A DNA stretch of 64,000 bases from Metapseudomonas resinovorans DSM 21078 (GCF_000423545.1 NZ_AUIE01000007.1:124001-188000), one strand, 5' to 3'; shown: positions 11,411-21,124, numbered from the stretch's first letter. The notes: generated from the letters alone by a model not told the origin. A program made the numbers and translations.

Positions 11411-11424
11411 TTGATATATGTCAA
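11411..11424 (+). promoter_or_regulatory. ANR/FNR-type operator upstream of the Usp gene
   Basis: TTGATATATGTCAA matches the TTGAT-N4-ATCAA consensus in nine of ten defined positions. Its centre (11417.5) lies 41.5 bases before a start predicted at about 11459-11460 from a TACATT -10 element at 11448-11453. This is the class II activator position. It implies oxygen-limited induction of the downstream universal stress protein. Confidence 0.7.
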
Positions 11425-11491
11425 GAACGCAAAAGCCGAATCCGGACTACATTTGATTTGGCTATAAGCCATCGACAGGGAGATGAGGACC

Positions 11492-12355
11492 ATGCAAGCC
11501 ATTCGCAGCATTCTGGTGGTATTGGAACCGGACCGGCCGGAGGGCCTTGCCCTGAAAAGGGCAAAACTGATCGCGGGGGTGACTCAATCTCACCTGCACC
11601 TCTTGATCTGCGACCGCAAGGGCGACCATACCGACTACCTCAGCGATCTGGCCGATTCGCTCAAGGCCGAGGGCTATAGCGTCAGCACCCAGCAGAGCTG
11701 GCTTGATAGTCAGCACCAGACCATCATCGCGTCCCAGCAGGCCGAGGGCTGTGGCCTGGTGATCAAACAGCATGTGCCGGACAATCCGCTGAAGAAGGCC
11801 CTGCTCACTCCGGATGACTGGAAGCTCCTGCGCTACTGCCCAGGCCCCGTGCTGATGGTAAAGACTGACAAACCCTGGACCAACGGCAATATTCTCGCCG
11901 CGGTCGACGTGGGCAATAGCGACGGCGAGCACCGCACGCTGCACGCCACCATCGTTAGCCATGGCTACGACATCGCCGGACTCGCCCACGGCACCCTGCA
12001 CGTGATCAGCGCCCACCCCTCTCCCATGCTCTCCGCAGCGGACCCAACGTTCCAGCTCAAGGAAACCATTGAAGCCCGCTATCGCGACGAATGTCGCGTT
12101 TTCCAGGCCGAGTACGACGTCAGCGACGAACGGTTGCATATCGAGGAAGGTCCGGCAGATGTACTCATCCCCCATGTCGCTCACAAACTGGAAGCAGTGG
12201 TCACGGTGATCGGCACCGTAGCCCGCTCCGGCCTTTCCGGTGCGCTGATTGGCAATACCGCTGAGGTGGTGCTGGATGCCCTGGAGAGCGATGTGCTGGT
12301 GCTCAAGCCCGAGGCCATCATCGCCCACCTGGAAGAGCTGGTCGCCCAGCGCTGA
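11492..12355 (+). CDS. Tandem universal stress protein (UspA family)
   Basis: 287 residues with two Usp folds (about 1-135 and 140-287). The second carries the ATP-binding type signature VTVIGTVARSGLSGALIGNTAEVVL, where GTVARSG-x9-GNTAE is the G-2x-G-9x-G(S/T) loop. Start chosen at ATG 11492 (MQAIRSILVVLEP); an in-frame ATG three codons earlier is possible. It probably helps survival under energy stress, as related Pseudomonas Usp proteins do under anaerobiosis. The ANR-type box upstream agrees with this. The specific partner is unknown. Confidence 0.88.
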   Translation: MQAIRSILVVLEPDRPEGLALKRAKLIAGVTQSHLHLLICDRKGDHTDYLSDLADSLKAEGYSVSTQQSWLDSQHQTIIASQQAEGCGLVIKQHVPDNPLKKALLTPDDWKLLRYCPGPVLMVKTDKPWTNGNILAAVDVGNSDGEHRTLHATIVSHGYDIAGLAHGTLHVISAHPSPMLSAADPTFQLKETIEARYRDECRVFQAEYDVSDERLHIEEGPADVLIPHVAHKLEAVVTVIGTVARSGLSGALIGNTAEVVLDALESDVLVLKPEAIIAHLEELVAQR

Positions 12356-12366
12356 CTCCCCCTGAA

Positions 12367-12398
12367 CGAAAGAAGCCGCCTGATGGCGGCTTCTTTCG
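12367..12398. terminator. Bidirectional terminator between the Usp and DUF1289 genes
   Basis: A 14-bp perfect stem CGAAAGAAGCCGCC / GGCGGCTTCTTTCG with loop TGAT. It sits between convergent genes, with T-rich arm ends in both directions. Confidence 0.85.
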
Positions 12399-12403
12399 TG
12401 ACG

Positions 12404-12880
12404 TCAGACGCGAATCTCGACACCTTCGCGCAGGAAGCGCGGCGCGATGTAACGCTCGTAGTGAGCTTCGGACAGCAGGAAGAATTCCCGATCGATGGCT
12501 TCCCGCACGTCCGGCAAGGCCCAGTCGCGAAACTCGGGGAGAAGCGCGACCCCATAGGCATCCAGGCGACTGATCATGCGTGAAGCCCGCGCGATCAACT
12601 GATACGCCCAGCAGTAATGGGACTGCTCGGGTACGAATCGCACCTGGTGCTGCTCCAGCTGATGACGCAGTCGCGCTGGATCGAATACCTCCAGCTTGGC
12701 CGCCATCACCTGCACCAAAAGAATTTCCAGGCGCCGCCACACCGCTCGCTTCTCGTCTTCGTTGTACAGGTTCCAGTTCACCACTTCATGGTGGAAACGC
12801 TTGCAGCCCCGGCAGACATGGTCGCCATAGACAGTGGAACAGAGGCCGACGCAAGGCGTCTTGATGCGCTGGTTGGACAT
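12404..12880 (-). CDS. DUF1289-type cysteine-motif protein
   Basis: 158 residues. The N-terminus KTPCVGLCSTVYGDHVCRGC holds four cysteines spaced as in the DUF1289 family, likely a small metal-binding knuckle. The rest is a helical region rich in Arg/Leu without recognised domain (YERYIAPRFLREG near the end). It is convergent with the Usp gene. No biochemical role can be read from the sequence. Confidence 0.75.
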   Translation of the reverse strand: MSNQRIKTPCVGLCSTVYGDHVCRGCKRFHHEVVNWNLYNEDEKRAVWRRLEILLVQVMAAKLEVFDPARLRHQLEQHQVRFVPEQSHYCWAYQLIARASRMISRLDAYGVALLPEFRDWALPDVREAIDREFFLLSEAHYERYIAPRFLREGVEIRV

Positions 12881-13030
12881 GGTGAAGGAGGATTCGGCAG
12901 GTGAAACAGGCCAGCCATCTTAGCCCTTTGTCTAATCAGGGTCACCCTCAGTGAATTCGGGATTTCGTCTTAACTTTGCCGAGCCTTTCCTTTAGAATCA
13001 GCCCGCCATTTAAGGCGCCGATATCCGTTG

Positions 13031-13280
13031 GAAGCTGTTTTCAAAGCGTCACGAGCACAGTTCATCCGGCAGGAAATAATGGCGCCGGGCATCCCGCCAG
13101 GGATGTCCGCCGCCAGCCCTCATCAGGTCTTCCTTCCGGCGTAAAACTTTGAAAACAGCTTCTCGATGGAGGCCGCCGAAACCTTGGCCAGACAGCCCAA
13201 AAAGCTGTGCGGCGCATGCGTTCGGCGGATTCCTGGATGAGCGCCCTGGACATTCCAGGGCCACTGATGAGGGTAAAACT
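13031..13280 (+). promoter_or_regulatory. Structured leader region upstream of acnB
   Basis: No gene is seen in 12881-13280. Two 16-base arms, at 13031-13046 and 13147-13162, are perfect inverted complements separated by 100 bases. Inside them CCGGCAGGAA and TTCCTTCCGG can pair eight of ten, and GCATCCC/GGGATGT can form an inner hairpin. A further perfect 8-bp hairpin GCCCTGGA-CAT-TCCAGGGC lies at 13243-13261, shortly before the GTG start. If transcribed, the acnB leader would be a closed multi-branched structure. Whether it is a regulatory RNA or a decayed repeat is not known. Confidence 0.5.
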
Positions 13281-15890
13281 GTGCTTGAAGCCTATCGCAA
13301 ACACGTAGAAGAGCGTGCCGCCCAGGGCGTTGTGCCCCAGCCGCTGAACGCCGAACAAACCGCAGGCCTGGTCGAACTGCTGAAGAACCCGCCGGCCGGC
13401 GAAGAGGCCTTCCTCCTCGACCTGATTACCAACCGTGTTCCGCCGGGCGTCGACGAAGCCGCCTACGTCAAAGCCGGTTTCCTCTCCGCTGTCGCCAAAG
13501 GCGAAGCCACCTCGCCGCTGATCAGCAAGGCCCGCGCGACCGAACTGCTGGGCACCATGCAGGGCGGCTACAACATCGCCACCCTGGTCGAGCTGCTGGA
13601 CAGCGCCGAACTGGCCACCACTGCTGCCGAACAGCTCAAGCACACCCTGCTGATGTTCGATGCCTTCCACGACGTCGCCGAGCGTGCCAAGAAAGGCAAC
13701 GCCTCCGCGCAAGCCGTGCTCAAGTCCTGGGCCGATGGCGAGTGGTTCGTCAACAAGCCTGCCGTACCGGAAAAAGTCACCCTGACCGTGTTCAAGGTCC
13801 CTGGTGAAACCAACACCGACGACCTGTCTCCGGCGCCTGACGCCTGGTCCCGCCCCGACATCCCGCTGCACGCCCTGGCCATGCTGAAAATGGCCCGCGA
13901 GGGCATCGAGCCGATCCAGCCGGGTTCCGTTGGTCCGCTGAATCAGATCGAAGCAGTCAAGGCCAAGGGCTTCCCGGTTGCCTACGTCGGTGACGTGGTC
14001 GGGACCGGTTCTTCCCGCAAGTCCGCCACCAACTCGGTGCTGTGGTTCTTCGGCGACGACATTCCGTACGTTCCGAACAAGCGCGCTGGTGGCTTCTGCT
14101 TCGGCACCAAGATCGCCCCGATCTTCTACAACACCATGGAAGACGCCGGCGCCCTGCCGATCGAATTCGACTGCACCAACCTGGCCATGGGCGACGTCAT
14201 CGACGTGTACCCGTATGAAGGCAAGGTCGTTCGCCACGACAGCGGCGAAGTGGTCACCACCTTCGAACTGAAAACCCCGGTCCTGCTGGACGAAGTCCGC
14301 GCCGGCGGCCGTATCCCGCTGATTATTGGCCGCGGCCTGACCGAGAAGGCCCGTGCCGAACTCGGCCTGGGTGCTTCCGACCTGTTCAAGAAGCCGGAGT
14401 CCCCGGCTGACAGCGGCAAAGGCTTCACCCTGGCGCAGAAGATGGTTGGCCGCGCCTGCGGTCTGGCAGAAGGCCAGGGCGTACGTCCGGGCACTTACTG
14501 CGAACCGAAGATGACCACCGTCGGCTCCCAGGACACCACCGGCCCGATGACCCGCGACGAGCTGAAAGACCTCGCCTGCCTCGGCTTCTCCGCCGACCTG
14601 GTAATGCAGTCCTTCTGCCACACCGCCGCCTATCCGAAACCCATCGACGTCAACACCCATCACACCCTGCCGGACTTCATCAAGACCCGCGGCGGCGTGT
14701 CCCTGCGTCCGGGCGACGGCATCATCCACAGCTGGCTGAACCGCATGCTGCTGCCTGACACCGTCGGCACGGGTGGCGACTCCCACACCCGTTTCCCGAT
14801 CGGCATCTCCTTCCCGGCCGGTTCCGGCCTGGTCGCCTTTGCCGCCGCCACCGGCGTAATGCCGCTGGACATGCCGGAATCGGTACTGGTGCGCTTCAAG
14901 GGCAAGATGCAGCCCGGTATCACCCTGCGTGACCTGGTGCATGCCATCCCCTACTACGCCATCCAGTCCGGTCTGCTGACTGTCGAGAAGAAGGGCAAGA
15001 AGAACATCTTCTCCGGCCGCATCCTCGAGATCGAAGGCCTGAACGAGCTGACCGTCGAGCAAGCCTTCGAGCTGTCCGACGCCTCCGCCGAGCGTTCTGC
15101 TGCCGGTTGCACCATCAAACTGCCGGAAGAGGCCATCGCCGAGTACCTGCGCTCCAACATCACCCTGCTGCGCTGGATGATCGGCGAAGGCTACGGCGAC
15201 GCCCGCACCCTGGAACGTCGTGCCCAGGCGATGGAAGCCTGGCTGGCCAAGCCGAACCTGCTGGAAGCCGACAAGGACGCCGAATACGCTGCCGTGATCG
15301 AGATCGACCTGGCCGACGTCAAAGAGCCTGTGCTCTGCGCGCCGAACGACCCGGACGATGCCCGCCTGCTGTCCACCGTGGCCGGCGACAAGATCGACGA
15401 AGTGTTCATCGGTTCCTGCATGACCAACATCGGTCACTTCCGCGCTGCCGGTAAGCTGCTGGACAAGGTCAAGGGCGGTATCCCGACCCGCCTGTGGCTG
15501 GCCCCGCCGACCAAGATGGACCAGCACCAGCTGACCGAAGAAGGCTACTACGGCATTTACGGCAAGGCTGGCGCGCGCATGGAAATGCCGGGCTGCTCGC
15601 TGTGCATGGGTAACCAGGCTCGCGTACAGACCGGTGCCACCGTGGTCTCCACCTCCACCCGTAACTTCCCGAACCGCCTGGGCGACGCCACCAACGTCTA
15701 CCTGGCCTCCGCCGAGCTGGCGGCTGTTGCCTCGATCCTGGGCAAACTGCCGACCGTCGAGGAGTACATGGAATATGCGAAGAATATCGACAGCATGGCT
15801 GCCGATATCTACCGCTACCTGTCCTTCGACCAGATCGCCGAGTACAAGGAAGCCGCTGCAAACGCCAAGATCCCGGTGGTCCAGGCCTAA
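13281..15890 (+). CDS. acnB: Aconitate hydratase B (also 2-methylisocitrate dehydratase)
   Basis: TCA-cycle [4Fe-4S] enzyme interconverting citrate and isocitrate, and in the methylcitrate cycle rehydrating 2-methylaconitate. The protein is 869 residues from GTG 13281 ([16 protein letters not shown]), preceded by GAGGG eight bases upstream. Upstream codons of the open frame do not resemble AcnB. A HEAT-like N-terminal domain comes first, then the swivel domain, then the catalytic core. The iron-sulphur cysteines lie in SCMTNIGHF and [10 protein letters not shown]. AcnB in other bacteria binds mRNA when its cluster is lost, so the structured leader is noteworthy. Confidence 0.97.
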   Translation: MLEAYRKHVEERAAQGVVPQPLNAEQTAGLVELLKNPPAGEEAFLLDLITNRVPPGVDEAAYVKAGFLSAVAKGEATSPLISKARATELLGTMQGGYNIATLVELLDSAELATTAAEQLKHTLLMFDAFHDVAERAKKGNASAQAVLKSWADGEWFVNKPAVPEKVTLTVFKVPGETNTDDLSPAPDAWSRPDIPLHALAMLKMAREGIEPIQPGSVGPLNQIEAVKAKGFPVAYVGDVVGTGSSRKSATNSVLWFFGDDIPYVPNKRAGGFCFGTKIAPIFYNTMEDAGALPIEFDCTNLAMGDVIDVYPYEGKVVRHDSGEVVTTFELKTPVLLDEVRAGGRIPLIIGRGLTEKARAELGLGASDLFKKPESPADSGKGFTLAQKMVGRACGLAEGQGVRPGTYCEPKMTTVGSQDTTGPMTRDELKDLACLGFSADLVMQSFCHTAAYPKPIDVNTHHTLPDFIKTRGGVSLRPGDGIIHSWLNRMLLPDTVGTGGDSHTRFPIGISFPAGSGLVAFAAATGVMPLDMPESVLVRFKGKMQPGITLRDLVHAIPYYAIQSGLLTVEKKGKKNIFSGRILEIEGLNELTVEQAFELSDASAERSAAGCTIKLPEEAIAEYLRSNITLLRWMIGEGYGDARTLERRAQAMEAWLAKPNLLEADKDAEYAAVIEIDLADVKEPVLCAPNDPDDARLLSTVAGDKIDEVFIGSCMTNIGHFRAAGKLLDKVKGGIPTRLWLAPPTKMDQHQLTEEGYYGIYGKAGARMEMPGCSLCMGNQARVQTGATVVSTSTRNFPNRLGDATNVYLASAELAAVASILGKLPTVEEYMEYAKNIDSMAADIYRYLSFDQIAEYKEAAANAKIPVVQA

Positions 15891-15917
15891 GCCTGCATCG
15901 GTATCCCGGTAACGAAG

Positions 15918-15943
15918 AAGCCCCGCCCCGTGCGGGGCTTTTT
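15918..15943 (+). terminator. Terminator after acnB
   Basis: AAGCCCCGC, 5-base loop, GCGGGGCTTTTT, 28 bases after the acnB stop. Strong GC stem with a T run. Confidence 0.9.
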
Positions 15944-16098
15944 CTTTGCGCCGTCAGGCGACCGCACATCGATCGGAGCCGCACCGAACGACTCCGCCAG
16001 GCCACACACTTTCGACAGAAGGGCGCCCTCTCTGCCTTGCAGCTGCTCCGTCAGCAGCTATGTTCCAGTTATCAGTTGCCACGATGGGGAGCGTCGTC

Positions 16099-16308
16099 AT
16101 GAAACTCTGGAACCTGATCCTCTTCTGCGCCCTTGGCTTGGTTGGCTGCTCCAGCGAGTACCTCATCGCCACGACCGATGGCCAGATCATCACGACCCAC
16201 GAGAAACCCGAACTGGACAGTGACACCGGCATGCTCGAATTCGAGGATGACGAAGGCCGCAGCCAACAAATCCCGCAAGCGCAGGTGAAACAGATCATCG
16301 AACGCTGA
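16099..16308 (+). CDS. Small YgdI/YgdR-type lipoprotein
   Basis: 69-residue precursor starting at ATG 16099 with GGGGAG upstream. The signal peptide MKLWNLILFCALGLVGC ends in the lipobox LVGC, so Cys17 should be lipidated. The mature part (SSEYLIATTDGQIITTHEKP) resembles the small SH3-like fold of YgdI/YgdR (DUF903) lipoproteins, for which no clear function is known. It stands alone between acnB and nasS. Confidence 0.8.
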   Translation: MKLWNLILFCALGLVGCSSEYLIATTDGQIITTHEKPELDSDTGMLEFEDDEGRSQQIPQAQVKQIIER

Positions 16309-16362
16309 GGCGGCCCCGAGTTCGATCCACTACCCCGCTCCTGCGAGGGTTTCTTCCCCCTC

Positions 16363-16378
16363 TGGCATATCGCTTGCT
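16363..16378 (+). promoter_or_regulatory. Sigma-54 promoter of nasST
   Basis: TGGCATATCGCTTGCT has GG (16364-16365) and GC (16376-16377) separated by exactly ten bases, as required for -24/-12 recognition. The predicted start is about 16389, about 108 bases before nasS. It is consistent with NtrC control under nitrogen limitation. Confidence 0.7.
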
Positions 16379-16496
16379 TGCTCAGCATCAACAATACTCA
16401 CTCCAACGGCGGAGCGGGTTGATGACAATGGCGTCGATTCCGGCCGGCCCCGGCTGCTCCGGATCGGCGCCATTTTGCTGATAGGTGGCAACCAAG

Positions 16497-17711
16497 ATGA
16501 CGGACAAGCAGAACACCACGCGCGCAGACAATCTGGCCTGGGTCACGGGCAGCGACGCGCCAGAGAAGTGCATGCTCAACCTGGGCTTCATGCCCCTGAC
16601 CGACTCGGCCTCCCTCATAGTCGCCGCCACCCAGGGCTTCGCCCAGCCATACGGCCTCACCCTTAACCTCCAGCGCCAATCGTCCTGGGCCACGCTGCGC
16701 GACAAGCTGCTCTCCGGCGAACTGGACGCCGCGCAAGCACTCTACGGACAAATCTACGGGATAGAGCTGGGCATTGGCGGCCCCTGCGCCGAAATGGCCA
16801 TCCTCATGGGCCTGTGCCAGAACGGCCAGGCCATCAACCTCTCCGAACCACTCAAGCGCATCGGCGTGACCAGTTCCGAGGCACTGATCCGCCACGTGCT
16901 CCATGGTGGTGCACGCCTGACCTTCGCCCAGACGTTCCCTACCGGCACCCACGCCATGTGGCTGAACTATTGGCTGGCCGCCCAGGGCATCCATCCGTTG
17001 CGGGATGTCGATACGGTCGTTGTACCGCCCTCGCAGATGGTCGCTCACCTCAAGGCGGCTCGCATCGACGGCTTCTGCGCTGGTGGCCCCTGGGGCGCAT
17101 TGGCGGTGGACCAGGGCCAGGGGTTCACCTTGGCCACCAGCCAGATGATCTGGCCGGACCATCCGGAAAAGGTCCTCGGCGTCACCCGCGAGTTCGCCGA
17201 GCAATACCCCAACACTACCCGAGCCCTGACCATGGCCGTCCTTGAAGCGAGCCGCTTCATCGACGCCAGCCTCGAGAACCGGAGCAGCACCGCCCAGTTG
17301 ATCAGCGGCAGCGACTACGTAGACGTCCCGTTGTCGGCCGTTGAGCCGCGCTTCCTTGGCCACTACGAGGATGGATTGGGCAACGCCTGGGAGGACGATC
17401 ACCCGCTGCGCTTCTTCGAGGGCGGCCAGGTGAACATGCCCTACCTCTCTGACGGTATCTGGTTCATGACCCAGTTCCGCCGCTGGGGCCTGTTGCGGGA
17501 CGACCCCGACTATCTCGCCATCGCCCAGCGCGTCCAGCGGCTGGATCGCTACCGCGAAGCCGCCGAAGCCCTCGGTATCCCCGTTCCCGCCCCGATGCGC
17601 AGCGCCACACTGATTGACGGTCGTACCTGGGACGGCAATGACCCCGCTGGCTACGCCCGCAGCTTCCCCATCCACTCCCTGGCCGGCAATGCCCGCGCCA
17701 TTGCCCTGTAG
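16497..17711 (+). CDS. nasS: NasS, nitrate/nitrite sensor (NrtA-like periplasmic-binding fold, no signal peptide)
   Basis: 404 residues. It resembles the substrate-binding proteins NrtA/CmpA but lacks a signal peptide, as expected for the cytoplasmic sensor NasS. NasS holds NasT inactive until nitrate or nitrite binds. The conserved opening LNLGFMPLTDSASLIVAATQGF is followed by a two-lobe binding domain. Start chosen at ATG 16497, with AGGTGG eight bases upstream. An in-frame GTG at 16485 lacks a ribosome site. NasT follows 21 bases after the stop. Confidence 0.92.
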   Translation: MTDKQNTTRADNLAWVTGSDAPEKCMLNLGFMPLTDSASLIVAATQGFAQPYGLTLNLQRQSSWATLRDKLLSGELDAAQALYGQIYGIELGIGGPCAEMAILMGLCQNGQAINLSEPLKRIGVTSSEALIRHVLHGGARLTFAQTFPTGTHAMWLNYWLAAQGIHPLRDVDTVVVPPSQMVAHLKAARIDGFCAGGPWGALAVDQGQGFTLATSQMIWPDHPEKVLGVTREFAEQYPNTTRALTMAVLEASRFIDASLENRSSTAQLISGSDYVDVPLSAVEPRFLGHYEDGLGNAWEDDHPLRFFEGGQVNMPYLSDGIWFMTQFRRWGLLRDDPDYLAIAQRVQRLDRYREAAEALGIPVPAPMRSATLIDGRTWDGNDPAGYARSFPIHSLAGNARAIAL

Positions 17712-17732
17712 CCGTTAGGGAAGACCGCCGCC

Positions 17733-18311
17733 ATGCTGCGCATCCTGCTGATCAACGACACCGCCAAGAAAGTCGGCCGCCTCAAGGCCGCCCTGGTGGA
17801 AGCCGGCTTCGAGGTCATCGACGAATCCGGTCTGACCATCGACCTGCCGGCCCGAGTCGAAGCCATTCGCCCGGACGTGGTCCTGATCGACACCGAATCC
17901 CCGGGCCGAGACGTGATGGAACAGGTTGTGATGGTCACCCGTGACCAGCCCCGCCCCATCGTCATGTTCACCGACGAGCACGACCCCAAGGTCATGCGCC
18001 AGGCCATCCAGGCCGGCGTCAGCGCCTACATTGTCGAAGGCATCCAGACCGACCGCCTGCAACCGATCCTCGACGTCGCCATGGCCCGCTTCGAGAGCGA
18101 CCAAGCCCTGCGCGCCCAGCTCACCGTGCGCGATCAGCAGTTGGCCGAGCGCAAGCGCATCGAACTGGCCAAAGGGCTGCTCATGAAGATGAAAAACTGC
18201 AACGAGGAAGACGCCTATACCCTGATGCGGCGTCAGGCCATGAGTCGCCAGCAGAAGCTGATCCAGGTCGCCGAACAGATCATCGCCATGCACGACATGC
18301 TCGGAAACTGA
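17733..18311 (+). CDS. nasT: NasT, ANTAR-domain transcription antiterminator
   Basis: 192 residues. An N-terminal receiver-like domain (about 1-120, [32 protein letters not shown]) is followed by a C-terminal ANTAR RNA-binding domain (about 130-185: [31 protein letters not shown]). ANTAR proteins bind paired hairpins with A1/G4 hexaloops and prevent terminator formation. Two such targets lie in this window upstream of nasA and the nirB-like gene. It is co-transcribed with nasS, its nitrate-responsive inhibitor. Confidence 0.94.
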   Translation: MLRILLINDTAKKVGRLKAALVEAGFEVIDESGLTIDLPARVEAIRPDVVLIDTESPGRDVMEQVVMVTRDQPRPIVMFTDEHDPKVMRQAIQAGVSAYIVEGIQTDRLQPILDVAMARFESDQALRAQLTVRDQQLAERKRIELAKGLLMKMKNCNEEDAYTLMRRQAMSRQQKLIQVAEQIIAMHDMLGN

Positions 18312-18519
18312 AGCCCGGCCCCAGTCCTTCTTGCAAGCGTGGGCTCCGCTCGGGGAAGCGCAGCCCTCCCGCCCGACGGGGTGCCATCAGGCGTATCCGC
18401 GGGCGCAGGCGAAACAGCCCTCGACAAGGACACGGCGAAGCCCTTATCTTCGCCGCCAGGCCACCACAGTGGCCGACGTCGCTCGGACGGTTCCGGGCGC
18501 TTACGTATCCGAGGAAAGC

Positions 18520-19764
18520 ATGGCTGACCAGCGTTCACCGCGCCGTTTTGCGCGCATCGATCGTCTCCCCCCCTACGTCTTCAACATCACCGCCGAACTC
18601 AAGATGGCAGCACGCCGTCGCGGTGAGGACATCATCGACCTCTCCATGGGCAACCCCGACGGCGCCACTCCGCCGCATATCGTGGAAAAGCTCGTGCAGG
18701 TCGCCCAGCGTGAAGACACCCACGGATACTCCACTTCCCGCGGTATTCCCCGCCTGCGCCGAGCCATCTCGCGCTGGTACAAGGACCGTTACGACGTGGA
18801 GATCGATCCAGAGTCCGAAGCCATCGTGACTATCGGTTCCAAGGAAGGCCTGGCGCACCTGATGCTCGCCACCCTGGACCATGGCGACACGGTACTGGTC
18901 CCTAACCCCAGCTATCCGATCCACATCTATGGCGCGGTAATCGCCGGCGCGCAGGTGCGCTCGGTGCCCCTGGTACCCGGCGTGGACTTCTTCGCCGAAC
19001 TGGAACGGGCGATTCGCGAGAGCATCCCGAAGCCGAAGATGATGATCATCGGTTTCCCCTCCAACCCCACCGCCCAGTGCGTGGAACTGGACTTCTTCGA
19101 GCGCGTGGTTGCCCTGGCCAAGCAGTACGACGTGCTGGTCGTGCACGACCTGGCCTACGCCGACATCGTCTACGACGGCTGGAAGGCGCCCTCCATCATG
19201 CAGGTCCCCGGCGCCAAGGACATCGCGGTGGAGTTCTTCACCCTGTCCAAGAGCTACAACATGGCGGGCTGGCGTATCGGCTTCATGGTCGGCAACCAGG
19301 AACTCGTCAGCGCCCTGGCACGAATCAAGAGCTACCACGACTACGGCACTTTCACCCCGCTGCAAGTCGCCGCCATTGCCGCTCTGGAAGGCGACCAGCA
19401 GTGCGTGCGCGATATCGCCGAGCAATACCGCCAGCGCCGTAACGTCCTGGTGAAGGGCCTCCACGAAATAGGCTGGATGGTGGAAAACCCCAAGGCATCG
19501 ATGTACGTCTGGGCCAAGATTCCCGAGCCTTATGCCGCCATGGGTTCCCTGGAGTTCTCCAAGAAGCTACTGGCCGAAGCCAAGGTCTGCGTATCGCCCG
19601 GCCTGGGCTTTGGCGACTACGGTGACGATCACGTACGCTTCGCCCTGATCGAGAACCAGGACCGAATTCGCCAAGCCGTTCGCGGCATCAAGGGCATGTT
19701 CCGTGCCGACGGAATTCTTGAGCCGTCGACAGCGCCCAAACCCCGGAAGTCCGGCAAGGCCTGA
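18520..19764 (+). CDS. alaC: AlaC-type alanine (glutamate-pyruvate) aminotransferase
   Basis: 414 residues, PLP fold type I. The start is ATG 18520 with GAGGAAA upstream. Visible are FNITAELK near 21, [11 protein letters not shown] at 42-52, GYSTSRGIP at 69-77 and the Schiff-base Lys244 in [15 protein letters not shown]. The pattern is that of AlaC (YfdZ), which makes alanine from pyruvate and glutamate. The other possibility is a related aspartate- or methionine-type transaminase. It is 208 bases after nasT. That gap holds no gene I can support, and co-regulation with nitrate genes is uncertain. Confidence 0.8.
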   Translation: MADQRSPRRFARIDRLPPYVFNITAELKMAARRRGEDIIDLSMGNPDGATPPHIVEKLVQVAQREDTHGYSTSRGIPRLRRAISRWYKDRYDVEIDPESEAIVTIGSKEGLAHLMLATLDHGDTVLVPNPSYPIHIYGAVIAGAQVRSVPLVPGVDFFAELERAIRESIPKPKMMIIGFPSNPTAQCVELDFFERVVALAKQYDVLVVHDLAYADIVYDGWKAPSIMQVPGAKDIAVEFFTLSKSYNMAGWRIGFMVGNQELVSALARIKSYHDYGTFTPLQVAAIAALEGDQQCVRDIAEQYRQRRNVLVKGLHEIGWMVENPKASMYVWAKIPEPYAAMGSLEFSKKLLAEAKVCVSPGLGFGDYGDDHVRFALIENQDRIRQAVRGIKGMFRADGILEPSTAPKPRKSGKA

Positions 19765-20225
19765 CGCCCGATTACGTCCCCTGGTCACAGGGGACACACT
19801 CTCCGCTGAACTTTCCCGAAACCTGCGCCCGGCAAGGTTTCCTCGCCTTTTCAAGCGCTTGAAGCCCCCTCCCACGCACAACCGCTCGTCGGCTTTCAGA
19901 TCGTTTTTTGAACAAAATCAAGGGTTCACCACTCTGATGATAGCCTGAGTACATCGCGTCACTTTTGAGCCATGGTCGGTGGATGGCGCGCATGTCTTAT
20001 TCCCCTTGAGTCCGGAGCGATTCCAAATGCACAAGTTCATGTGCACGAGGTTTCTGTGTCTCAAAAAAGGAGGAGTGCGTATGAAGACATGAAATATACA
20101 TAGAGATGTAGAGCAACCTGACCACCACTCAAAGTCCAAAGAGACCAAAGAGTAAGAAAACAACATATATCGGTGCCCTTACTGCATCAGCACACCAACT
20201 TACTTTGTAAAACAAGAGGTAAACC
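19765..20225. other. AT-richer intergenic region before the membrane-protein gene
   Basis: 461 bases without a supported gene. It contains a perfect hairpin GTCCCCTG-GTCA-CAGGGGAC (19776-19795) after alaC and a palindrome TGCACA-N6-TGTGCA (20028-20045) that could be an operator. A strong ribosome site AAGGAGG precedes ATG AAG ACA TGA near 20070-20091, so only a three-residue peptide would be made. CAAAG motifs recur near 20130-20150. Base composition drops well below the neighbouring genes, suggesting separate ancestry. Confidence 0.5.
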
Positions 20226-20885
20226 ATGGAGCTGTACCATCTCATTACTTCCCTGTTCAAACAGGAAGCAACCATGGAACTAATGCGCATGGGTGTTGTT
20301 TATGCCCACTTGATCGCTTGCTGCGTGGCAATCGGCCTGGTCCTGACCAGCGACTATGCCATGATCAAGCAGATGATCACTGGCAAAGACGACGCTATCC
20401 ATAGCGACAAAACCCATCTTGATACTCTGAAGAAAACTGTACTGCTTGCACTTGCGGCACTCTGGGTAACAGGGATAGGTATCGTACTGCTGGACTACTC
20501 TGTCAAAGGCGCGGTGTATTTCCTCAACCCCAAACTCCAGGCGAAAATCCTGGTCGTGGCACTGTTAACCGTAAACGGTTTCCTGCTTCACAGCGCTGTA
20601 CTGCCTGCCATCAAAAAAGCCGGCACGCTGGTCAAGATGGAAACCAACGCCCGTACCCTCGCGGTGTTCGCGGGTGTCGTCTCCGGAGTCTCCTGGTTCT
20701 ATGGAGCCATGCTGGGCATCGCTCGTCCGCTTAGCTGGAAATACTCCCTTGGCGAAATCATGTTCGCTTACCCGCTGTTCATCTGCCTTGGCTTCGTCGC
20801 GATGACGCTGCTGGTGAAGTGGGCAAGCAACAGAGCTGAAAATCTCACTCCTTCTCGAGTGAATCCCGCACTCGCCTCGATGTAA
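20226..20885 (+). CDS. Five-helix membrane protein of unknown function
   Basis: 219 residues from ATG 20226 with AAGAGG upstream. It is not recognised. Likely membrane segments are about 23-41, 72-91, 107-127, 146-167 and 178-199. Histidines lie in segments 1 (His28) and 3 (His122), which would permit haem or metal binding, but no family motif confirms this. Codon use is more AT-rich (many AAA, ACT, TCT) than that of neighbours, in keeping with its upstream region. A second ATG 16 codons in could be the true start. Transfer from elsewhere is possible. Confidence 0.65.
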   Translation: MELYHLITSLFKQEATMELMRMGVVYAHLIACCVAIGLVLTSDYAMIKQMITGKDDAIHSDKTHLDTLKKTVLLALAALWVTGIGIVLLDYSVKGAVYFLNPKLQAKILVVALLTVNGFLLHSAVLPAIKKAGTLVKMETNARTLAVFAGVVSGVSWFYGAMLGIARPLSWKYSLGEIMFAYPLFICLGFVAMTLLVKWASNRAENLTPSRVNPALASM

Positions 20886-21124
20886 GAGATGACTGGGCAG
20901 GGATGCCCAGTTTCAGCTCAAGGCCTCATCGAATTGTTTGCCCATTAACTTCATCACCCACTTTCAATCGATACAACACCTCCTGCGAACACCCTCTCCT
21001 GCCTCTTCGTCACGAATAGGCACCAAAGTCCAAACTCCCCCCTCATTCAAGCTGGCCCGGAACTTTTTCACCCTCTGCATGTACGAACTGCTGCCCCCTA
21101 GGTATTCAGCAGTAAGGACATCCA

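Noticed and set aside
13062-15527. Open frame of 821 codons on the minus strand opposite acnB
   Set aside because: It is a shadow of the acnB codons. It is Gly/Val/Gln-rich, has no domain and runs through a strongly conserved gene.
16485-16496. GTG 16485 as nasS start
   Set aside because: No ribosome site in front of it, while ATG 16497 has AGGTGG at the right distance.
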